A program made the position numbers and the translations under genes. Below, one piece after another: positions 1 through 6,231 of a stretch of 10,216 nucleotides of DNA (positions are counted from its first letter, which is position 1; every line of letters starts with the position of its first letter). Location: the NCBI GenBank assembly GCA_009781125.1, contig WQYS01000063.1, positions 1 to 10,216 on the forward strand, in the 5' to 3' direction. The notes below the pieces were generated by a model that saw nothing but the letters and a program-made list of their open reading frames with translations, was not told where the DNA came from and did no database searches. This DNA comes from Acidobacteriaceae bacterium. GTDB lineage: Bacteria; Acidobacteriota; Terriglobia; Terriglobales; Acidobacteriaceae.

Positions 1-1160
1 ATGAGCCTGCTCGGAAGCTGGCTGAAAAAATAGCCAACTTTATGAGATTTCATACCGACACCTTCGATGAGAAGGGCCGTTTCCGCTTCTCCGCCGGCGA
101 GAAGGTTCTGGGGGAGCATTGCGTCAAGTACTCCCGCGCCAACGGCGGCAATCCGACTATCGAGGAGATTCAAGCTCTGAGACAAGGCGGACATTTTCAT
201 TCCCATGGGATCGTCGTGATCGGTTTGCTGGAGTATGCCACCGCTGTCAACGACAGAGAACTGCTGGAGTGGTGCAAGTCCAGTTATGAATGGATGAAAG
301 CGCAAGGCAGTTCTTTGACGGGATTCTTTCCGGAGATCGTCGCTCCGCAGTATCCTAGCTGTGAAGGCTGCGCCGTGGCTGATATGGTTGGCCTGGCCGC
401 CAAACTGACACTAGCCGGTGCAGGCGACTATTGGGATGATCTCGATCGTTGGGTGCGCAATCAGTTCGCCGAGATGCAGCTGACGGACGGGCAATGGATT
501 CCAGCGCTGGCCGATACGATGCCGAAGAAGGCCGTGGCATCCAACGAGACCGCCGATGGAGTGTCAACTAGGAATTTGGGCGGGTTCGCTGGATGGGCGT
601 CCGGCAACGAATGGACGTTGGGCGGCGGAATCATGCACTGCTGCACGGGAAGCTCCACGAGATCGCTTTACTACGCCTGGGAAAACATCCTGCACACCAG
701 CGACGATGAGCTGCGGGTAAATCTGCTGCTCAATCGAGCCTCTGCCGGAGCGGATGTGTATAGCTTTATCCCCTACGAAGGCCGGGTCAGCGTCAAGATC
801 AAGCAACCTTTCAGCAAGGTTCTGCTTCGCGTGCCGGAATGGGTAGAGAGTGGTTCAACCGCAGTAATAGGCAAGGTAAACGCAAACCCGCGCCAGACAG
901 GATGGGAAGGACGCTATGTCAACTTCGGGGCAGCGAAGCCGGGAGATACGATAGATCTATCATTCCCCATCGCTACGCGAACGGTCACAGAGACTGTGGG
1001 CACGGTTCGCCTCACCATGGAAGTCAGAGGGAACACCGTGATCTCAGTGGATCCTCGAGGAAAAATCGGTCCGCTATACGAGCGAGCACGCTACAAAGCG
1101 ACTGAAGTACCCTGGAGGACAGTGCAGCGCTACGTGCCTAACGAGGAAATCAGTTGGTAA
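1..1160 (+). CDS. GH127-like glycoside hydrolase (beta-L-arabinofuranosidase type), 5' partial
   Basis: The reading frame is open from base 3 with no stop before the ATG at 42, so that ATG is internal and the gene begins outside the window. About 385 codons are visible. The protein resembles the catalytic alpha/alpha-barrel and C-terminal beta-region of GH127-type (DUF1680) glycosidases. Counting from the ATG at 42, it shows a CEGC motif at residues 107-110 and an HCCTG motif at 199-203. In characterised GH127 enzymes a Glu and a Cys cluster bind zinc and supply the cysteine nucleophile, and these two motifs are the likely counterparts. The C-terminus is rich in beta-strand-like segments (LLRVPEWV, TIDLSFPI) and ends in NEEISW. 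The next gene, a sulfatase, starts 21 bases downstream, which suggests one operon for glycan breakdown. No signal peptide can be judged because the N-terminus is missing. The family is fairly sure; the true substrate (arabinofuranoside or another furanoside) is inference. Confidence 0.8.
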   Translation, partial: EPARKLAEKIANFMRFHTDTFDEKGRFRFSAGEKVLGEHCVKYSRANGGNPTIEEIQALRQGGHFHSHGIVVIGLLEYATAVNDRELLEWCKSSYEWMKAQGSSLTGFFPEIVAPQYPSCEGCAVADMVGLAAKLTLAGAGDYWDDLDRWVRNQFAEMQLTDGQWIPALADTMPKKAVASNETADGVSTRNLGGFAGWASGNEWTLGGGIMHCCTGSSTRSLYYAWENILHTSDDELRVNLLLNRASAGADVYSFIPYEGRVSVKIKQPFSKVLLRVPEWVESGSTAVIGKVNANPRQTGWEGRYVNFGAAKPGDTIDLSFPIATRTVTETVGTVRLTMEVRGNTVISVDPRGKIGPLYERARYKATEVPWRTVQRYVPNEEISW

Positions 1161-1181
1161 GCCAACGGAGAGGATTCAAGG

Positions 1182-2687
1182 ATGGCAGTAGAAAGAATGC
1201 TTAACCGGCGTGCCTTTTTGGCACACAGCGTTGCAGCTGGAGCAGCTTTGGGGATCGGCAAGGCCGTTCCTGCAGAACCGGACTCACAAGTAAGTACGAG
1301 TGCTGCGAGGCCGAATGTCATCGTGTTTCACGCCGATCAGTTTCGGGCCGACTTTGTTGGAGCCAATGGTCAGAACTACACAACCAGAACGCCCAATCTT
1401 GACGCAATGGCCGTGCGTGGCACGAACTTCAGTGGAGCCGTCACCAATCAGCCGCTGTGTTCGCCTTCGCGAGCCGTCCTGATGACAGGTCGCTATGCCA
1501 CTGAGACCGGAAGGTGGCGTAACTCGCAAACTACGGACTGGTCGCTGCCAACCCTGGCGGGCGAGTTTCGCAAGGCCGGGTACTCGGCAAACTATATTGG
1601 CAAGTGGCATCTGGCTCCCGGGAGCGTGCGGGGATATGTGGAGCCGGAACAACGTGGCGGATTCCTTGATTTATGGGAAGCATCAAACGAACTCGAGATA
1701 ACAACGCTTCCTTACGCGGGCACGATCTGGGACGGCAGCGGCAAGGAAATCACCTTCAGGGACCAGTACCGCGTGGACTTCCTCACGGATCGTGCGGAGA
1801 GGTTCCTTCGCCAGAAGCACGACCGGCCGTTCCTTCTCTTCATCTCGCAGCTTGAGCCACACTTTCAAAACTACGTGCCTCCGAGCCTCGTGCCGGAGTG
1901 GCAAGCAGCAGCGGAGCAGAGGCACGACTCGCGTCCTTTGCCACGGTATGTCGGACCAGAGGGATCGGAGCTGCGGTTTCAGGACCCGTGCGTGCCGGGC
2001 GATCTGCGTTCTTTGCCGGGTGCCTGGCAGTCTCAGCTTCCGGACTACTACGGGGACGTGGAAGCTATCGACAATTCTGTGGGCCGTATTCTGAAGATAC
2101 TCGACGAAGAGAAGCTGACGGACAACACTATCGTCGTCTTCACGAGCGATCATGGGTGCCACTTTGAGACTCGCAACGAAGAGGCCAAACGCAGCCCGCA
2201 CAACGCCTCCATACGAATTCCGCTGATCGTACAGGGGCCTGGCTTCAATCATGCTCTGAATCTGCCGGAGATTATAGGCAACATCCATGTGATGCCGACG
2301 CTTCTTGATGCTGCAGGCATCGCGATTCCTTCATCGGTCAAAGGCCACAGCTTCCTGTCTCTGATCTCGCAACCGGAGGCACGGAAGGCGTGGCCCAACA
2401 AGGAACTGGTGCAAATCAGCGAATCAATGACAGGCCGCGCCCTGCGAACGAAGGACTGGACGTACTGCGTGATCGATGCGCAGGGGCGGCCAGACGACGA
2501 GTTCTCCGATAAATATGTCGAATACCAAATGTACAGTCAGGCTTCAGACCCGTCCGAACAAGTGAATCTCGCGGGGCGAAAGGAGTATCGAGCCATCGCG
2601 GAGAAACTGCGGGAAGAGTTGAAGGCGATGATGACTGCGGCAGGAGAACCCCCGGCAGAGATTGAGCCGGTGAAGCATTATCCGTAA
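1182..2687 (+). CDS. Tat-exported family S1 (arylsulfatase A-type) sulfatase
   Basis: This is a 501-residue sulfatase, usual length for the family, that would remove sulfate esters from a sugar or other organic substrate outside the cytoplasm. The N-terminus carries a twin-arginine signal (NRRAFLA, residues 8-14) followed by a hydrophobic Ala/Gly stretch and a likely cleavage site near VPA-EP (about residue 31). The core sulfatase signature CSPSR at 93-97 is followed by AVLMTGRY; Cys93 is the residue converted to formylglycine in this family. Other visible active-site elements are the ADQ metal site at 51-53, GKWHL at 140-144, EPH at 225-227, the SDHG metal site at 322-325 and the KRSPH segment at 336-340. 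A ribosome site GGAGAGG (1167-1173) lies 8 bases before the ATG. The short gap to the glycosidase gene supports co-transcription. A formylglycine-generating enzyme is needed but is not in the window. Substrate is unknown. Confidence 0.93.
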   Translation: MAVERMLNRRAFLAHSVAAGAALGIGKAVPAEPDSQVSTSAARPNVIVFHADQFRADFVGANGQNYTTRTPNLDAMAVRGTNFSGAVTNQPLCSPSRAVLMTGRYATETGRWRNSQTTDWSLPTLAGEFRKAGYSANYIGKWHLAPGSVRGYVEPEQRGGFLDLWEASNELEITTLPYAGTIWDGSGKEITFRDQYRVDFLTDRAERFLRQKHDRPFLLFISQLEPHFQNYVPPSLVPEWQAAAEQRHDSRPLPRYVGPEGSELRFQDPCVPGDLRSLPGAWQSQLPDYYGDVEAIDNSVGRILKILDEEKLTDNTIVVFTSDHGCHFETRNEEAKRSPHNASIRIPLIVQGPGFNHALNLPEIIGNIHVMPTLLDAAGIAIPSSVKGHSFLSLISQPEARKAWPNKELVQISESMTGRALRTKDWTYCVIDAQGRPDDEFSDKYVEYQMYSQASDPSEQVNLAGRKEYRAIAEKLREELKAMMTAAGEPPAEIEPVKHYP

Positions 2688-2712
2688 AACGGATCGTTAT
2701 CGGCTTTCAAAC

Positions 2713-3258
2713 GTGTACGTCCCGGACTCTATCCGCTCTCCGCAGCCTGCTCTTCCGGGCAAACTGGCGCGACGTGATTATGAGTACAAGCGTTGCGGCA
2801 CAGCCAACGTCTTTTGTGGAGTAGAGCCGAAAGCTGGACGGCATTTCCTCAAGGCCACCCCTACGCGTTCGGCGGCGGAGTTCGCCGATTACCTGATGGA
2901 GATACTGGCCCGCTATCGTGAAGCCCGGACGATCCACCTGGTGATGGACAACCTGAACACGCATGGAGCCAAGGCGTTGAAGGACCGCTACGGGGAGAGA
3001 CTGGGCGGCTTGTTGTGGAAGTGCTTCACAGTTCACTACACGCCCAAACACGGCAGTTGGCTCAATCAGGCGGAGATTGAAGTCAGCCTGCTCAGCCGTC
3101 AATGTCTGGCTCGGCGCAGGATACCCAGCCTAAAGACTCTCGCAAAGCAGGTCGATGCTCACAGCCGCCGTCTCAACCACGACCAAATCACCATCGACTG
3201 GAAATTCACCCGAAAACAAGCTCGACAAAAACTCCATTACTCATCTACGCTGACATAG
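2713..3258 (+). pseudogene. IS630-family transposase, C-terminal remnant
   Basis: The frame encodes the C-terminal half (about 181 residues) of an IS630-type DDE transposase; intact members are roughly 340-360 residues. Recognisable family segments are DYEYKRCGTANVF (22-34), the second catalytic Asp in LVMDN (D79), the HYTPKHGSWLNQAEIE block (108-123) with the catalytic Glu at about 121, the SRQCLARRRIP segment and the terminal WKFTRKQAR. The N-terminal helix-turn-helix domain and the first catalytic Asp are absent, so it cannot transpose by itself. Homology seems to start around DSIRSP, only some 30-40 bases after the stop of the sulfatase gene. No left inverted repeat is recognised. The remnant marks the junction between the metabolic operon and the accessory zone. 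The GTG at 2713 is only the first possible start, not a convincing one. Confidence 0.88.
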
Positions 3259-3367
3259 TACTAGTTTACATCTGAAACATATCGTGAAATTAGTTTTCAG
3301 ATAAGATCAAATGCAGCTAAAATAGTGAATTAGTTACTTGGTCGAACAGATCAATCAGTTGAGATGT

Positions 3368-3373
3368 GAGGAG
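3368..3373 (+). promoter_or_regulatory. Ribosome binding site that decides the start of the first LRV gene
   Basis: GAGGAG abuts the ATG at 3374 with zero spacing but sits 9 bases before the ATG at 3383. The second spacing is the functional one, so translation most likely starts at 3383. The TTG at 3338 opens the longest frame but has no ribosome site. Confidence 0.6.
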
Positions 3374-3382
3374 ATGGCCGGA

Positions 3383-4201
3383 ATGGTTAATAAAATAGAA
3401 CGCTTGTTCCAAGATGGCCCCGAAGAATATTCATGCGACTGGATTAAAGCAGAAAATGAGAGATTTCGTAGGCGGGAATGGGAAGCTAAATACAATCCAG
3501 ACTATGCGGCGGCGGAGGATAAAGATACTTCTCCATCGGACCTGGCAAAGCTGTCTAAAAGCCAATCTCCAGCAGTGCGAGAAAATGTCGCTTCTAATAT
3601 TTCTACTTCGGAGGAACTGCTGGATGAGTTAGCTAATGATGGCGATAAATGGGTTCGCTGTTGTGTGGCTAAAAACCCTTCTACATCACCGGAAACACTA
3701 GATAGACTTGGTAACGATGATGTAGGAGAGGTTCGTTACCAAGTTGCAGGCAATTCCGATACTTTAGAGGACACATACCAAAGGCTTATTGAGGACGAAG
3801 CCTCGGATATTTGCTTAAATGTAGGCAGGAATCCTGATGCTCCAGATAGGATTCGTATTCAGATTTATGCTTGTACAGGTTGGCCTCCTGGTGATTTAGA
3901 CGATATTTCCTTTGATCCAGAAATAATCGATGAGCTATGGAATGATGCTGATGCAAGAGTGCGTCGCGGCGTAGCTAATTACCCCCGAACCAAGACTGAA
4001 ATACTCGACAATCTCGCAAGCGATACTGATGATGAGGTGCGGTTCTATGTGGCCAGTAACAGCCAAACATCTCTTAGCACAGTAACAGGTCTTTGCTCAG
4101 ACAGTTCACCTAAAGTTCAAAGAGTTGCGATGGACGAGAGAGGCCGTCGGTTATCAGAAAATCTTTATAAGATAAGTCATCCCCAGTCTTCTGAAGATTA
4201 A
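3383..4201 (+). CDS. Leucine-rich repeat variant (LRV) protein 1
   Basis: The 272-residue protein is built from tandem units of about 23-27 residues with the pattern VRxxVAxNxxTxxxxLxxLxxD, typical of the LRV/variant-LRR superhelix. Clear units start at VRENVASN, VRCCVAKN, VRYQVAGN, VRRGVANY and VRFYVASN; a divergent ICLNVGRN unit is followed by an insertion (IYACTGWPPGDLDD) that breaks the array into two blocks. The N-terminal 45 or so residues are charged and helix-like (ENERFRRREWEAKY). The Azotobacter LRV protein has an N-terminal cysteine cluster binding Fe-S; here no such cluster is seen. There is no signal peptide or membrane helix, so a cytoplasmic binding scaffold is likely. A sampled 60-base block (3601-3660) has 28 G/C against 35 in a block of the sulfatase (1561-1620), hinting at acquisition. 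Start chosen by the GAGGAG site. Function unknown. Confidence 0.85.
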   Translation: MVNKIERLFQDGPEEYSCDWIKAENERFRRREWEAKYNPDYAAAEDKDTSPSDLAKLSKSQSPAVRENVASNISTSEELLDELANDGDKWVRCCVAKNPSTSPETLDRLGNDDVGEVRYQVAGNSDTLEDTYQRLIEDEASDICLNVGRNPDAPDRIRIQIYACTGWPPGDLDDISFDPEIIDELWNDADARVRRGVANYPRTKTEILDNLASDTDDEVRFYVASNSQTSLSTVTGLCSDSSPKVQRVAMDERGRRLSENLYKISHPQSSED

Positions 4202-4295
4202 GTAATCATCGATCTCTGTAACTTCCTATAACAACAGGCGACTCCTGGACACCAGGCCACAGTCCGATATCCAGGGAGCCTACCATAGAGGTAGG

Positions 4296-4668
4296 ATGAG
4301 CCAGCATAAAGTCGCACACATCGACATGGATACTTTCTATGCGTCGGTCGAGCAGCGTGACAATCCGGATCCTATGCGGCAAGCCCGTTGTCGTTGTTGC
4401 GTGGAAGGAAAAGCGCTCTGTAGTCTGTGCGGCTTCTTACGAGGCGAGGCGGTTTGGCGTGCGCTCAGCGATGGCCGCAACTTATGCCGAACGCCTCTGC
4501 CCGGAAGCGATCTTCATTCCTCCAGACTTTACACGTTATCGCTCAGTCTCGCGTGCCGTCCGTGAGATTTTCCTGCGCCATACCGATTTGGTTGAGCCGC
4601 TGTCGCTCGATGAAGCCTACCTTGATGTTACTGTGAACAAGACCGGCCTTGCCACGGCGACGAAGGTA
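4296..4668 (+). pseudogene. dinB: DNA polymerase IV (Y-family), frameshifted and 3'-truncated
   Basis: The first frame from ATG 4296 reads [21 protein letters not shown], the classic start of Pol IV with the catalytic Asp residues of the palm (HIDMD) and the FYASVEQ signature. Around 4373-4380 the reading shifts by one base: the continuation [16 protein letters not shown], then [15 protein letters not shown] and [13 protein letters not shown] (the second catalytic motif, SLDE) lies in the other frame, as if one C had been inserted in the run GATCC. Homology stops after ATATKV at 4668, about 125 residues into a protein of usually 350-400; the rest of the palm, thumb and little-finger domains is gone. 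A ribosome site GAGG (4288-4291) precedes the ATG. It would not give a working translesion polymerase. What follows to 4784 is not recognised as coding. Confidence 0.9.
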
Positions 4669-4834
4669 CAGAACTCTCATTGTTTGCCTGATGCGTCGCA
4701 GAGAAATTTGGTTACAAAGCGACAAATTGCAGCTTCGATCCTGCTATCTACAGCTATTCATTCTTGTGGTAGATTCAAAGAATAGTTTTGGTGTGACCGA
4801 TGCTTCGGTATGTCCCCAAAACACCCGGTAGTAT
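4669..4834. other. Unassigned stretch between the dinB break and the nested hairpins
   Basis: No dinB homology and no convincing reading frame is seen on either strand. It contains the 4785-4822 hairpin. It probably includes the join where the dinB 3' end was replaced by the segment carrying the antitoxin fossil. Confidence 0.4.
4785..4822. repeat. Two-tier inverted repeat (hairpin)
   Basis: The outer arms GTTTTGG (4785-4791) and CCAAAAC (4816-4822) are perfect complements. Inside, ACCGA (4796-4800) pairs with TCGGT (4805-4809) across the loop TGCT. It lies 12 bases before a second and stronger nested hairpin. Confidence 0.6.
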
Positions 4835-4890
4835 GGAAAAGCCGCCAGTGATGAGTTTGTTGCGAAACTCACAGCAAAGGCGGCTTTTCC
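4835..4890. terminator. Long nested hairpin, possible bidirectional terminator
   Basis: A perfect 12-bp outer stem, GGAAAAGCCGCC (4835-4846) with GGCGGCTTTTCC (4879-4890), encloses a perfect 7-bp inner stem, TGAGTTT (4852-4858) with AAACTCA (4865-4871), loop GTTGCG. The outer stem has the A-tract/GC/T-tract layout of a bidirectional Rho-independent terminator. It begins 31 bases beyond the stop of the minus-strand antitoxin fossil and lies downstream of the dinB remnant, so it could end transcripts from both sides. The T runs lie inside the stem and the enclosed loop is large, so a structured RNA or palindromic repeat is an alternative. Confidence 0.5.
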
Positions 4891-4921
4891 CATGCACGCC
4901 ACGCATGATTGTAAATGTCCT

Positions 4922-5181
4922 TCAGGCACGCAATCCAGAATAGAGGTTATCGAGAAGGGATTCAATCCGGCGGGCACCAATCTCGGTCCTGGCAACCTCC
5001 AGTGGAGTGCTACCGTTGAGTTCCCAATGTGTAGTGCTCGTCCACTGTCGTGCTTCATCGCTGTCGACGAGAACATATTCTGTAAAAGCCAGCACGCGAG
5101 CAAACGTTCAGCGAAGCTCCTCATATACCGTACAGTCCTTTTGATAGACCTCTGTTTTTCATAAACACCAAACAAACTCAC
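4922..5181 (-). pseudogene. MbcA/ParS/Xre-type antitoxin (DUF2384) fossil, frameshifted
   Basis: On the minus strand the frame ending at 4922-4924 reads FARVLAFTEYVLVDSDEARQW, then HWELNGSTPLEV, ARTEIGARRIESLLDNL and YSGLRA-stop. This matches the C-terminal toxin-binding domain of MbcA/ParS/Xre antitoxins, with their G-x-TPLE-(x)n-GAR-x-(V/I)-E-x-LL ending. This frame is closed upstream by a TGA at 5108-5110. The frame from GTG 5181 (VSLFGVYEKQ..., ...SFAERL) runs into it if one base is restored at about 5101-5107, giving ERLARVLAF, the expected join of the family. So a one-base deletion has broken the gene. Antitoxins of this group normally sit just upstream of a RES-domain or similar toxin; downstream (below 4922) none is visible, only hairpins and the dinB break. 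The C-terminal domain call is fairly firm; the N-terminal part is less certain. Confidence 0.65.
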
Positions 5182-5256
5182 ACGTCCGCACGATTCGGCA
5201 AGCGCAGGATTGCGCCCGTCCTTATTGGAGGCAGTAGTGGGGGAACAGGAATCTCT

Positions 5257-5802
5257 ATGTCACGCAACACAACCAATCTTGATTCATCGATAAATATTCA
5301 TCCACAGGACATCGGCAAGCTGAAGTACGATGCCAAAAAACGGTTGGCACAGGATACCGCGACTTCTCCGAAAATCCTGAATCAACTTGCCTCGGACAAA
5401 AGCCGCAACATACGAAAAATTGTAGCCTGCAATCCCCGTACGCCGCCGGAGGCTCTGGATAGGCTGGCCGACGACGTACGGGTCGTTCAGCGCGGAGTCG
5501 ATTTGAATCCCAACGCCTCATCAAAGACGCTCGACCGGCTTGCAGGAAGACGACCAGCGAATGTCATCCGTAATCCGTCAGCGCCGAAACATATTCTTGA
5601 CACATACGCGAAGCACCCATTTTCGCACTACAGACGTTATGTAGCTGAAAACTCAGGCACGGACCCATCGACGCTGAATAAGCTCCTAGGCGATGAAGCA
5701 CTCGAAGTCCGTGAAGCAGTACAAAGGAATCCGAGCTTCATCGGGAGCATCCTGCGTAGGGTATCAATCGGTACGTTGTCTGAAAAGGCTGGCACCCTAT
5801 AG
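5257..5802 (+). CDS. Leucine-rich repeat variant (LRV) protein 2
   Basis: A second LRV protein, 181 residues. Repeat units begin near AKKRLAQDTATSPKILNQLA (26-45), IRKIVACNPRTPPEALDRLA (52-71), VQRGVDLNPNASSKTLDRLA (77-96), then ANVIRNPSAPKHILDTYA, YRRYVAENSGTDPSTLNKLL (125-144) and VREAVQRNPSF (151-161). The Asn-Pro-x-(T/A)-(S/P) turn and the LxxLA ending are regular, so a curved alpha-superhelical scaffold is expected. No signal peptide, membrane helix or cysteine cluster is present. AGGA (5247-5250) lies 6 bases before the ATG. The stop codon TAG (5800-5802) touches the reverse stop of the XRE gene. Repeat wording is close to, but clearly distinct from, LRV protein 1 about 1 kb upstream, so they look like separate family members rather than one split gene. 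Binding partner and function are unknown. Confidence 0.85.
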   Translation: MSRNTTNLDSSINIHPQDIGKLKYDAKKRLAQDTATSPKILNQLASDKSRNIRKIVACNPRTPPEALDRLADDVRVVQRGVDLNPNASSKTLDRLAGRRPANVIRNPSAPKHILDTYAKHPFSHYRRYVAENSGTDPSTLNKLLGDEALEVREAVQRNPSFIGSILRRVSIGTLSEKAGTL

Positions 5803-6015
5803 ACCCTCTGTGAGTTTGGAGACGGTGGTCTTGAGGCCAGTGGCCAGGGTCTTCAGCATGGTCAGACTGGGGTCTTTCTTCCCGGTTTCGATCTCGGAGA
5901 GATAGCTCCGGTCCATAGCCAGGAAATCGGCCATTTCGACCTGCGTCCACCCCCGCGTCAGGCGGAGGGCACGGACGCGCTTCCCGAGAACTTCGCGGAT
6001 ATCTTTAGTGGACAC
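5797..6015 (-). CDS. XRE-family helix-turn-helix transcriptional regulator
   Basis: A 72-residue protein made almost entirely of one Cro/C1-type HTH domain. Residues 11-66 read GKRVRALRLTRGWTQVEMAD, then FLAMDRSYLSEIETGKKDPS, then LTMLKTLATGL, with the TQ..MA helix 2, the recognition helix around RSYLSEIETG and the P-S-L-x-x-L closing segment all in place. No ligand-binding or protease domain follows, so it is a minimal repressor type, as found in phage, integrative elements and toxin-antitoxin loci. The start is GTG at 6015; a TAA closes the frame 18 bases upstream and no ATG is available, and the ribosome site is weak. It is convergent with LRV protein 2 and divergent from the NHL lipoprotein gene; the shared upstream region (6016-6231) holds a strong palindrome that might be an operator. 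Its regulatory target is not known. Confidence 0.9.
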   Translation of the reverse strand: MSTKDIREVLGKRVRALRLTRGWTQVEMADFLAMDRSYLSEIETGKKDPSLTMLKTLATGLKTTVSKLTEGL

Positions 6016-6138
6016 ATATTGATCGTCGCGTTATTCTTCAAAAAGAGTGTAGGCAACTGCCAACACGCCGGATTTTCTGCATAACGGTCATGGGCCGATC
6101 CTGGCAAGCCGTCCCTGACTGTTGGATGTCGGTACAAA

Positions 6139-6160
6139 GCCAAACGGCGTAGCCGTTGGC
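6139..6160. promoter_or_regulatory. Palindrome between the XRE and NHL genes, possible operator
   Basis: AACGGC (6143-6148) pairs perfectly with GCCGTT (6152-6157) around GTA; with one bulged A (6142) the stem extends by GCC (6139-6141) and GGC (6158-6160). It sits in the divergent intergenic region, about 70 bases before the NHL start. A role as XRE operator is inference; a hairpin in the NHL leader is equally possible. Confidence 0.35.
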
Positions 6161-6231
6161 AACATGACGGGTTCCGCGTTCCGCTTCCACGGGCGCAAGT
6201 GGCCCAAAGATGAAATATGGGAGAACGAAAT

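Noticed and set aside
42..44. ATG as the start of the first gene
   Set aside because: The frame is open to the left edge and codons 3-41 (EPARKLAEKIANF) continue the protein naturally; there is no ribosome site before 42.
3295..3323. Sigma-70 promoter for LRV protein 1 (TAAAAT at 3318 with TTTCAG 17 bases upstream)
   Set aside because: The -10-like box is reasonable but the -35 match is poor, and this AT-rich gap would give such hits by chance.
4241..4273. LexA-type operator before dinB
   Set aside because: CCTGG-ACA-CCAGG (4244-4256) is symmetric but fits neither the CTGT-N8-ACAG nor the GAAC-N4-GTTC pattern.
4785..4890. Integron attC site
   Set aside because: The arms do not carry the RYYYAAC/GTTRRRY core sites and there is no cassette structure or integrase nearby.
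4744..5181. A single 145-residue minus-strand protein
   Set aside because: The recognisable antitoxin domain lies in a different frame of the same strand; the tail of this frame has no family resemblance and crosses the nested hairpin.
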